From contig NZ_JAEDAO010000001.1 in assembly GCF_016641735.1 (NCBI RefSeq), positions 4,134,520 through 4,198,519 of the forward strand: 64,000 bases of DNA. Direction: 5' to 3'. Positions 34,651 to 46,600 of this stretch are shown here, piece after piece. How positions within the stretch are numbered: position 1 is the first letter of the stretch; each line of letters opens with the position of its first letter. A program made the translations under genes and the position numbers. The notes beneath the pieces are model-generated. The model had not been told where the DNA came from, searched no databases, and was given only the letters and a program-made list of their open reading frames with translations. The DNA comes from Ramlibacter algicola (GTDB lineage Bacteria; Pseudomonadota; Gammaproteobacteria; Burkholderiales; Burkholderiaceae_C).

Positions 34651-37600
34651 TTACAGGACGGGCGCGCGTGCGGCGCCCAGCTTCGGCGAGACGTCGACCT
34701 GCACGCGCATCGCGGCATTCGGCTTGCGCTGCGCTTCGGTCTTGGCCATGTGGTTCACGAACTCATCCTGCCAGTTGGCAGCGGCTGCCGCAACGGGGGA
34801 AGTGGGTGCGTCGATGGTGGCAGGTGAGGCTGTCCAGTCGATGAGCGGCGCCTGCGGGCTGGGCGCCGCCGGCATCGGGATGCCGGCCCAGCCCCACCCC
34901 GGGTCGAACGCCGCCGCCTGCGCGCGCGGCGCAGGCGCTGGCGAGGGCGCCGCATCGCGGCCATGCGCCGGGGCCACGGACACTGTGACGGTGACTGCCG
35001 GGGCCGTCGTGGTGCGCTCGCCGACGCCGAGCGTCTCGGCCATCACGCCGCCTTCGTCATGCCCGTACCCGGCCGCGTGCCCGAGTTCGTGCACCAGCAC
35101 GCTCAGGAGGTCGATGCCATCGCCTGCCTGGCCACCGCGTGCCAGCAGGCCGCCCGCGGCCTGGGCGAATTCGCGATCGTCCTGCGGCGACGCGTCGACG
35201 AACCAGCCATCGCCGGCGGCATCGACGTCGACCAGGATGTGGCCGTCGGCATAGGCCGCCAGTTCCGCCCCGGGCAGGTCGACGATCGTGACGTCGACCT
35301 GCTGCAGCCAGGCGGCCAGTTCACCACCCGCGCTTGCGCCCCAACGGCGCACCGCCTCCTCCAGCACCGGTGCGACGTCCTGCGCCTGCAGGGGCGCCGC
35401 GACGGACCGCACCGGCACGGTGCGGGCCTCCAGGTTGGCTGCCACCGTGGCGACCTGCGCATCGTTGGTCTTGACGGTGACCGCGTCGAAGCTGCTCCCG
35501 CTCCCGCGCGTGAGCAGCCCGAAGCGGCCGTCGACCGTGAGCGCATTGAACGCGTGCGACAGCACCGTCTGCCCGCCGACCGCGACCGACACGGTGGACG
35601 CCTTCAGCGTCACGCTGACCGCGTAGTCCACGCCGGCGTCGATCCTGCGCGGCGTGGACGCGTCGATGACGATGCCCTTGTTCGTGCTGTGCCCGATCAG
35701 CACCCGGTCGGTGGCCGCGTCGACGAGCACGAACTTGTAGGTCTGGGCGTCGTACTGGTCGAACACGAAGCCGGCCTGGCCGGACGTGCGCAGCGTCGTC
35801 TGCAGTTCCAGCAGCGAGCCGGACTGCAGCGCCGGCACGCCCAGCGTGAGCATCTGCATCGCCGTGTCCTGCCCCGCCGCGACGACGCCGTCCAGGCGGC
35901 CGCTGGCGACGGACCAGGCGCCCGTCGAGGGCTGGCCAGCCAGCAGGCTGCCGCCCGGCGCGCTGAAGCTGTCCGTGCGGACCGTGGTCGCCTCCGGCGC
36001 GATCACCTTCACCGCGACGTTGTCGAAGGTGCCGCGGGAGCTGTCGGAGCCGACGCCGGTGAGGCCCCAGTTGAGGCCGTAGGAGTAGCCGTCGACCACG
36101 CGGGCGGAGAAGGTGCGCGACAGGCTGGTCTTGTTGTCGACCGTCACGGTCACGGACAGCCCGTTGACCGCGACCAGCACGTTGTATTGCTGGCCCGCCT
36201 TGGTCGAGAACGGGGTCTGCACCAGGGTCTGCCAGCCGCTGGCCGTGTGCTGCCCGATGACCAGCTTGTTGGTCGAGAGGTCGAGGCCGGCGTACTTGAA
36301 GTCGTCCTTGCTGATGTAGTCGAAGATGAGGTAGGCGTTGGCCTTCCAGCCCGCGGTCGGCTTGTCGGCCGAGACGGTCGCCTGCAGCTCGAAGTACGTC
36401 GGCAACGCGTCCCCGATCTGGAAGACGCTGACCGCATCGCCCAGGGGCGAGTCCGCCGAGACCTTCAGCACGCCGTTGGTCGCGGTGAACTTCCCGCTGT
36501 CGGCCGCGAAGCCGCTGAGGGGCGCCGACGGGTCGTCGAACGAGGCGCTGCGCAGCACGTCGCGCTTGCCGCCCCCGATGTTGCCCGGCTGCGGATCGCG
36601 CGGGCCGCCGGTCTGGTCCTGCCAGGCGAAGTCCTGCTGCCGGATCAGGGCCAGCTCCCCCGCCGGCTCGCCGTTGCGGGTCGCACTGCTGCCCGTCTGC
36701 GCACGAGTGAAGTCGGCGCCATCGGACGCGGACAGCGCGTAGAGGAACTCGGCGAGTTGCGGCTGCAGCGTTCGCGAGACCGTGCCCATGCCGAAGGGCG
36801 CGAACGGCACGATGTAGCTGTTGAACTCGCCCGCCCAGTCGATGAGGCGATCACCACCCGTGTTGGCGATCAGCACGTCGCGGCCGGCGCCGCCGAAGGC
36901 ACGGTCCTCGTAGCTCGGATGGGTGTCGGGGGCGTCGTTGGCGCCGCCGTTGGTGCGCAGGTCGTCGTCGGCGTTGATCAGGTCGTCGCCCCAGCCGCCG
37001 TACATGTTGTCCCGGCCGGTGCCGCCGACGAGCCAGTCGTTGCCGTTGTCGCCGAAGATCTTGTCGTCGCCGTCGGAGACCACGATGCCGTACGTGGGGC
37101 TGGTGACGGCCGTGCCTTCGGTGGGGTCGAAGTTCAGCAGGAAGTTCGGGATCTGCGCGCGCGGGTTGTATTCGTCGTACAGCGCGAATTCCGTCGTGAC
37201 CGGGTCGTAGGCCAGGGCATTGCCGTTGTTGGCCGGCGCGGCGAAGAACGGCGCCAGCGCTTCGGCGCCCGAGATCGCGTCGTCGCCGCTGCCGCCGTGC
37301 AGCCAGTCGCCGCCCAGGCCGCCGTAGATGATGTCGTTGCTGTTGCGGCGCGAGACACCGCCGAATTCATCGGCGTCTCCCGTGAAGCCCGTGTCGGTGC
37401 TGAACGGCGACATGTCGACCGCCTTCTTCAGCTGGCCGATCACGTCCAGGTCGGCCTGCTGCGCGTTGCCAGGCGTGCTGATGAAGCCCTGGGTGGTGGC
37501 GGTGAGCACGCCACCGAGCGGATCGGCCGTGCCGTTGCGGCTGGTGAAGATGCGGCCGTCGTCGCCCAGCACGCCGTCCTGGCCCGTGCCGCCGGACACC

Positions 37601-40600
37601 CAGTCGTTGCCGGTGCCGGCAACGATGTCGTCGTCCTGGCCGTCACCGAACAGGACGTCGTCGCCTTTCATGCCGTAGATGAAGTCGTCGCCCGACTCGC
37701 CGTGGATCTCGTCCACGTTGCCCACGTCCAGCGCCGCCGAGGCGGCGTTCACGTCGACGCCGCCAGGCGTGTAGTCGAGCAGGTCGGCGGCCCGCACGAC
37801 GATGCGCACGCTGCCCCGGTTCTCGAAGGCGGATGACTGGTCGTAGCCGAATTGCAGGTAGCCGTTGGCGCCGGCACCCTGCCCCGGCGTGCCGTTGGTG
37901 CCCACCAGGCGGTAGATGTTGCCGTTGTCGCCGAGGATCATGTCGGCGTCGTTGGCATGGCCCGACGCGCTGGTGTCGCCGGCATCGTTGCGGCCGATGT
38001 CGGTGCCTGCGCCGCCGAACAGCATGTCGCGGCCGGACGCGTCGGTGCGACGGTCGCGGGTGGCCAGCGAGAACAGGCTGGAACTGCCGCCGATGATGTC
38101 GTCCTGGCCCAGGTTGCCGAAGATGACGTCGTTGCCGCCGTTGCCCTCGATGTAGTCGTCACCGTCGGTGGCGAGGTTCTCGATGGACGCCTGCACCGAC
38201 AACGTGCCGTCCGGCAGCCGGGTGGCGCCAACCGCGATGTCGATGGAGCCGTCGCCCTGGATGGTGTCGTCGCCCAGCTGGCCGAAGATCTGGTCGTTGC
38301 CTGCGCCGCCGGCGATGGAGTCATCGCCGAAGTTGCTCAGGCGGGCCGCTTCCGTCGCGCCGTCATGGTCCAGCAACTGGATGTCGAAGTTCTCCCACAC
38401 CGGTGCGCCGCCGGGGATCACGCGTGCAGTGCCCGTCACCAGCACGCTGCCTGCGCTGCCCGCGGCCGTGCTGTAGATCTGGCCCCCTTGCGTGCCGTCG
38501 AGCGTGCGGTACCGGGCGTTCGCGAACTGGTCGCCGACGGAACGGTCCAGCAGGACGTTGTCGCCGAAGATCAGGTCGCGCTCGCTGCCGCCGTCGATGC
38601 GATCGCCGAAGGCGCCGCCGATCAGCACGTCCTCGCCCGCATTGCCGCGCAAGGTGTCGGCGCCGCCCACCGTGTCCTGCTGCGTCTGCACGCGCAGGAT
38701 CGCGCCGGTGGCGTCGAAGTCGACCCGACCCTCGTCGCCCAGGACGATGTCGTTGCCCGCATCGGCCGTCACCGTGTCGCCGAACGCGCCGCCGAGGATC
38801 AGGTCGTCGCCATCGCCGCCGCTCATGGTGTCGGCGCCGCCGACGCCACTGCCGGTGGACCGGGCGACTGACAGCACGCCCGCCGCGGTGAAGTCGATGC
38901 GACCTTCGTCACCCAGGACGAGGTCGTGGCCGGCATTGCCTGCGATCTGGTCGCCAGCCGCTCCGCCCAGGACGATGTCGTTGCCCGCGTCCGCGGTGAT
39001 GGTGTCCGAGCCGCCGACACCGGAGTTCGTGCTGGCGATGGTCGACACCACGCCGCCCAGGTAGTCGATCTGGCCCTCGTCGCCCAGCACCTGGTCGTTG
39101 TCGGCGTTGCCGGCCAGCTGGTCGCCCGCCGCGCCGCCGACGATGAGATCGTCGCCGTCGCCGCCGGAGATGGTGTCCGCTCCGCCGATGCCCGATTGCG
39201 TGCTGCGCACCTGCACGCGCAGGCCGCCGCTGACCAGCACCGAGCCGTGGTCTCCCAACAGCACGTCGTGGCCGGTGTCGCCCGTGATGGAGTCACCCTG
39301 GGCGCCGCCGATCACGATGTCGTTGCCGGCGTTGCCGTTGATCGTGTCGGCACCGCCGACGTTCCCTTGCGCCGAGCTCACCTCGACCAGCGAGCCGCCC
39401 ACGAACCGCACGACGCCGTGGTCGCCGAGGACCACGTCGTTGCCGGCATCGCCGCCGACGTTGTCGCTGCCGCTGCCCGCCAGGATGATGTCGTCGCCGT
39501 CGTTGCCGCGCAGCGTGTCATCGCCGCCGCCGTCGTCCGGGTCGTTGGTCGCGACCTGGTCGAGCGTGGCCAGCACGCCGTCCAGCGCGTAGTCGATCAC
39601 GCCGTGGTCGCCCAGGATGACGTCGTTGCCGGCATCCCCGGTCACCACATCCGCACCCGCGCCGCCGAGCAGGCGATCGGCGCCTTCGTTGCCGTGGATG
39701 GTGTCCGTCGCACCGTTGCCGGGCTGCACCGTGGCGATGCGCGTCACCGAGCCGGTGGTCAGCAGCCGCAGCGTGCCGGCCGCCTGGTCGATCGTGCCGT
39801 GGTCGCCGAAGACGATGTCGTCGCCCAGGCCACCTGTGATGGCGTCGCTGCCCGCCAGCAGGCCGTCATGGTTGGGGAGGCCACCGGCATTGCTGGTCAC
39901 CACCGTCATCACGCGCGTGGGGAGGTCGACGTTGAGGCCCGAATCGCCGTAGATGTGGTCGTCGCCCGCCTGGCCGTCGATGGTGTCGTCGCCGGACCCG
40001 CCGAACAGGTGGTCGCCGGCCTGGCTGCCGGTGATGCGGTCGTTGCCCGCGCCGCCGTAGATGGTGACGCCGTACGCGGAGGCGGACGCATCGATGGTGT
40101 CGCTGCCCGCGTGGTCGAAGGCGATGCCGTTGATCGATGCGACACCCGACGTGCCGCTGTAGCGGGCGCCGTCCTGCGACGTATCGCCGTAGATCACCAG
40201 GGGCGACTGGTTCGCGGTCACCGTGATGGTGTCGCCTGCGGTGGCGCTCGTGTTGCCGCCGCCATGGATCACGGTCACGCCGCCGTGGCTGGACGTCGTC
40301 GTCAGCGTCGAGCTGACCGTGAAGGTGTCGTCGCCCTGCCCCAGCAGGACTTCGGCGACCTCGACGTTGCGGTAGGTGATGCCACCGGCGAAGGTCCTGG
40401 CACCGGCCGGGAAGACGTTCGTGCCGAAGGTCAAGTCACCCGCCAGCCCCAGGCCGGAGATGTTGGTGCTGTGCTCCGTGTCGCCGTCGAACCACTGGCC
40501 CGCCCGCATGACGCCGGTGTCGTTGGCCACGCTGGAATCGTTGTGGATGGTCAGCGTGTCGACGGACGTGCTTTCCAGCGCGTTGGCGCCGCCCAGGCTG

Positions 40601-43600
40601 GGCAGGGCCGTGTCGGTCTCGCGCGGCAGCTTGATCGCCGTGTGGATCGAGCGGTCGGCCGCGGCATCGACGTAGCCTTCGATGAACAGCGGCCCGGCGA
40701 TGCCCGTCACCACGTGCGGGTCGATCGGGAACGACTTCAGCGGCTGCACAGGTGCCGGCGGCATCGGGTCCGCCGCACTGACAGTGACCGTCTGCGGGAT
40801 CCACCAGTTGTCCGCGGTGAAGGTCAGCGCGGCCGGGGCCGTGCCGACGATGTCCGACGGCAGCAGGTTGACGGTGACCGTCGACGTAGGCGCCTTGGTC
40901 AGGCGGACCGTGTAGCCGTCGGTCGTCGCCTCGTTGGCAGGCGTCGCGGGGTTGTCGGCGACGACGAGCGTGATGCCATCCGACTGCTCGATCAGGATGC
41001 CGGCGCTGTCGTTGTCGACCACCTGCATGTCCATGCGGCCGGCCGCGTAACCGGCGGCGGTGTGGACGATGCTGGACAGCAGGGTGTTCTCCGCCAGGCC
41101 GTCGTCGACCGCGGTCACGGTCATCGCGACCGCCACGTTCCAGTTGCTGCTGTCGAAGGTGATCGTGTGGTTCGCGGCGTCGTACCGAGCGTCCGCGCTG
41201 GACACCGTCACTTGCGAGTCGGTGGCGACGGACACGACCACGGTGCCGGACGTCACTGCCTGGCCCAGCTGCACGGTGTAGGTGTCCGTGATGCGCATGG
41301 TGGCGTCGCCCTCGAGCACCCGGTTGCCGCTGCCGGTGCCGGTGACGATGACTTCGGGCTTGTCGTTGTCCTGCACCGTCACGCGCACGTTCTTGATCGC
41401 GGCGTGGTTGAAGCGGCCGTCCTCGCTCTGCGCGCTGTGGCTGATGGCGTAGACCCGCTCGCCTTCGAGGCGCCCGTCGTCGACGGCCTTGACCCAGATC
41501 TTCCGGACCGAGGTGTCGGTGACCGTCAGCGTGAGATAGCGGCTGAAGTGGACACCGTCGGTCGACACCAGGACGGAGTCGCCGGCCGGGAAGCCGTCCT
41601 CTTCCTCCTGCGTGGTGCGCGCGGCGGACACGTTGATGAAGACCGGCTTGCCGGGTTCGGGCACTGCCGCCAGGCGGATCGTGTACGTGTCGACCGTCTC
41701 GCCCTGCTCGTTGACGAACGTGCTGCCGTCGGTCTGCTCGATGACCACCTGTCCGCTCTGGGCGTCCGCGACGTTGACGCCGACGCCTTCGGCCAGCAGC
41801 CCGTCGTACGCGGTGTCGCCGGAAGCGACGGCGTGGTTGACCGCGCCGCTGCGGCCTTCGAGGTCCAGGCTGACGATCGGCTCGGTGACGTCGCCGGCGA
41901 CGTCGAACGTGTCGTCGCCCTTGCCGCCGATGATGGTGGTGACCACGCCCGCGCGCGTGCTCTGGATGAAGAAGTGGTCGTTGCCCTCCAGGCCGTCGAC
42001 GTCCACCGCCTCCATGTTGTTGTAGCGGACGTTCAGCCCGGCGCCGAACACGCCGTCGCTGGTGATGGTGAAGCTGTCGTCGAACTCGGTGCCGATGACG
42101 ACCACCTTGTCGAAGCCGGCACCGCCGTCCAGGTCGACCGGCGCGTTGATGTTGTAGAGGATCGTGTCCGAGCCCTCGCCGCCGATGGCCTGGTTGGTGC
42201 CCTCGGTCGACAGGCCCGGCTGGTCCTTCAGCGCGAACGCGCGGATGACGAACACGTCGTCGCCGTCGTTGCCTTCCAGCCGGGTTTCGGCCTTGTTGCT
42301 GTAGACGGCGAACTGGTCGGCACCGGTGCCGCCGTAGACCGTCAGCGCGAAGGTGTTGCCGCGGCTGAGGAAGCCGGCCGTGGTCTCGATGGTGTCGAAC
42401 GCGTCGCCCGCCGCGACCGTGCCGGGCGCCGGGATGGAGACGCGGGCGGCGCCGTACATCTGGCCGACCTGGACCTCGTCGTCGCCGGATCCCATGTCGA
42501 GGGTCGTGAGCGTGGCGTTGTCGTCGACGCCGAAAAAGTCGTCGCCGCCGAGGCTGCGAACGACGAGGCGGGAGTTGATGTTCTCGTCGTAGTTGATCCG
42601 CTCGACGTCCTGGCGCACCTGGTTGCGCACGTCGTCGAGGCTGCCGTGCAGCAGCGCGACGAACGCCGGTGTGTTGGCCGACACCAGTGCCGAGAGGCCT
42701 TCGGTGAGGGCGTCGACGCGGCGCAGCAGGAACACGTCGGCCTGCTCGCTGCCGTCGATGGTGAGCGTGTCCAGTCCGTCGGCCTTGCCGCCCGAATCCA
42801 GCACATTGACGATGTAGTCGTGCGTCCCGGCAGCCTGGCTGCCATGCGTGAACACCGCGTAGGTATCGGTGCCGCCGCGTCCATCCAGGTCCACGCTGTC
42901 GCGCACCAGGCCGACGACCCCGTCGTCGAGCCGGTCGCGCAGGCCCTGCAGGGTCGGCAGCCGGTCGACCACGATCACGTCGTCGCCACCCGCCAGCGTG
43001 TCCGTGGCACCCAGCACGCGGGTGTGCCCGGCCAGCGACTGCAGGCGCAACGTGATGACGTCGTTTTCGCGCTGGCCGGCGAGTTCGATCTCGTTGGAGG
43101 CGAGGTTGCCTTCGACCAGCAGGAGCGTGCCGACGTGGTCGACGTTCCCGGTGTCGCCGAAGCCGGTGTGCACCACGAGGTGGCGCCCGGACGTGACGGT
43201 GCTGCCCGCCTGCAGGTGCACGTTGTCGCCCGCCTGCAGCAGCACGTCGCCATTGCCGGCCGTGGTGGCGTTGGCGGCCACGGAGCTGCCCGATTCCATC
43301 ACCAGGTGGTCGCCGCTGCCGGCACCGTCGCGCACGGACAGGATGACGTTGCCCGTGCCTGCGGTGACCGTGCCCACGTACAGCGTGCCGGCCGTTTCCG
43401 TCACGTTGACGCTGGCCGTCGCCGACGCGTTGAGCACGCCCTTGCCCGGATTGGAGGAGTCGATCTCCACCGCGTCGGTCGCTGTGCCGATGCTGCCGTT
43501 GGTGGCGACCAGGTTGATCGTGTGGCCGGTGACGTTGTTGTCCAGGTCCGCGTTGGCATCGAGCAGCGAGCCGTTGGACGCCTTGAGCGTGACGTCGTCG

Positions 43601-46600
43601 TTGCGGCTGCGGATCTTGTCGATGCGCAGTGCACCCGCCGTCTCGATCAGGTACACGGTGGACAGGGCCATCGCATTCACCGTGCCCAGCGACGCGAACG
43701 AAGTGTCGATGTCGAACGGGTTGGCCGTGGTGCCGATGGTCCCGCCGACCGCCTCCAGGTCGACGCTGCGCGCCACGATGTCCGCCGCCACGTCGGCGTA
43801 GCGGTCGACGATGCTGTCGCTGGTGGTGATCTTCACCGTCCCCTGCTTGGCGTCGATGAGGCCTACGTTGGTGTCGCCCTGCACGGTCAACGTCACGTTG
43901 CCGGCGGTCGAGGCCAAGGTGGTGATGTTGAGCGTCGCGGGGCTGTTGAGGAACACGTCGCCGCCCGCCAGGCCGGACAGGTCGCCGGCCACGCGCACGT
44001 CGAAGAAGTTGCCCGCCTCGCCGATGGTGGTGCCGGCCTGCAGGTACAGGTCGCCCGTGTCGACGTTGACGATCGGGCCGGAGTCGTCCAGGAACGCGTC
44101 CTTGATCGCGCCCTGCGCGACGAGCCGGGCGCCCTGGCCGGCGTCGACCAGCTCGACCACCATGTCGCCCGAGGTGACCTGGATGTTGGCGTGCGCCGGC
44201 GTGCGGACTTCGGCGACGTACAGGCCGCCGATGGACTGCGTCGTGTCGTACACGGCCATGCTGCCGTGCGCCTGCTGCAGCTGGATGTCGCCGCCCGCGT
44301 TCACGTACAGCTTGCCGGAGCCGCCGACCGCGATGCGCATGTCGTCGGCCGCCGTGACGCCGCGCACCAACCCGTTGGCCGAGATGGTCAGGTCGCCGAA
44401 CGTGCCGATCGCGGCAAAGGAGTCGCTGTGGGCGTCGGTCAGGTTGCCGGCCACCTTCAGCACCACGTCGCCCTTGGCGCGCACGGTGCCCAGGGCCAGG
44501 TTGACGGGGCTCTCGAGCGCGATCGTGGTGCGGGCCTGGGCATCGAGCTCGCCGGACACCTTGACGTCGATGTCGTCCTGCAACTGCAGCGCGACGCGCT
44601 CGACCACGTATTTGTTCAGGACGATCTGCCCGTTCTGCAGCGGCGCCGTGCCGATGTCGTCCGTCGCGCGCTGCGCGGTGACCTTGATCCAGCGCGACCC
44701 GTTGGCGAAGTTCTCGGATCCCAGGCTCAGCACGCCGCTGGTCCCGTTGTAGCGGTAGAGGCCGTAGCTGCCTGCCGTGAATTCGACCAGCACGTAGCTG
44801 TCCTTGGCGATCAGCTGCGTCGGGGCGGCGCCCTTGTCGACGCCCGTGGCGACGTAGCCGACCCTTTCCCACTTGGACGCATCGGCGAAGTTCTGCGACT
44901 TCAGGTCGGTGCCGTCCGCGCCGCTGGCGCCGATGTATCTGTAGGTGGCGTACTGCTTGCCGTACACGTCGCTCGCGTTGGCGACCGACAGCAACTGCTT
45001 CTGCTCGACGCCCAGCGCGTTGAAGCCGCCGGCCAGCGAGACGACCTGCGGAGCGCCCGAACGACCGATGCCTCCGCCGTCGGCGACCAGCGTCACGTTG
45101 GCGCCTACGACGTTGGGCGTCTCGACGGCGCCCTGGACCGGGTTGAGTCCCTTGAACTCGGCGTGCGGGAACAGCGACGCATACAGGCCCGGGGACACCG
45201 GGTACTGGAAGAAGCTCGCGTCGATGTTGTTGGTCGGGTCCGCGTCGTTGGCCAGGTCCGTGATCAGCTGCTGCTGCGCCGCCGTCAGCGGCTTGTCGCT
45301 GCCCAGCAGCTTCAGTTCGAGGGTGCCGTCCAGGATGGCGCCGCTGCTGGCCACCAGCGTGACGTTGCCGCCACCTTCGACGGAGGCGGTGGTCGTGAAC
45401 GCCGCTGCGCGGATCAGCTTGAGGTCGCCGGACGTCTCGACGATGTTGATCGCGTCGCCTGCCTTGGCCGCCAGGCCGCCGGTGCCCTTGGTGTTCGAAT
45501 CCACGCGCAGGGCGTTCGCCCCGCCGATGTCGGCACCTGCCGCGCCAGCCAGCAATTCGACCCGGTTGCCCTTGACGAGCGTCTGCGCCGGGTCGGCCGC
45601 GGTGTGCAGGCCATCGCTGGCGACCAGGACCACGTCACCCGAGTAGCTGATGATCTGGCCGAGCCGCAGGGCGCTGGTGTTCTCGGACTGGCCCACCGCC
45701 TTGGGCGACGTGGCGAGGTCGGCGACGCCGGTGACCTTGATGTCGCGGCCCGCGTGCACCTCCAGCGTGTCGACACCGCCTTCGACGACCAGCTTGACGT
45801 CCAGGCCGGCCGTGACGGTCGGCGCGTCATTGAAGATGGCGGCGGTGTCGCTGCCCAGCACGGACTGCTCGGTCGACTTCAGGATGATCGAGCCGCCGTT
45901 GACGACCGTCACGTTGCCCTGGACCAGCAGGTCCTTGCGCGAGCTGAGGTTGATGGTCGAACTGGCGTTGCCCGCGAAGCTGATCTTGATGTCGTAGTCG
46001 GCGCGCAGCGCGTGCGTGTAGTAGTCCTTCTGCCCCAGCACCTCGGTGATCTCGGTGTGGTAGGTCTTGGTGCGCAGCCAGCCGCCACCGGTCTCCCACT
46101 GCTTGGGCGTGACCTCGCGGTTCTGGAAGTCGCTCTTGTGCGTGTAGGCCTGGTACAGCGGGCCCTTGTTCCCGAGGTCGGTCCAGCGGTCCGCGTCCTT
46201 GTAGTTCTCGGACGGCAGGAACACGTCGGCCGTGAACTTCGCCTGGTAGGCGTGGAACTGGTCGCCGGTCGACCCGTCGCCGAACACGAAGAAGATGATG
46301 TCGCCCGGCACCACGTCGACCATGGTGTCCGCGACACGCTTGTACTCGATGGAGTACGCGCCGCCACCGGCGGCCGAGCTCGGGACCGCCGAGCCGGTGC
46401 CCGGGCCGGAGAGCGATTCCGATTCCAGCAGCGGCGCCGCGTCCTTGAACTGGATGGTGCGCCACACGTAGGAGTTGTCGCCCGACAGCCAGTCCTCGAA
46501 CCCGGTACTGCCGCCGAACAGGTTGAAGGTGTTGCGCTCGTACTTGGTGACGGTCGTCTGCGTGAACTCCTGGCCCTCGGTCCAGACGTAGTACAGGCCC

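Noticed and set aside
40436-44872. A minus-strand open frame of about 1480 codons overlapping the giant gene in another register
   Set aside because: The translation is Arg/Gly/His-rich noise; the real frame runs through without interruption.
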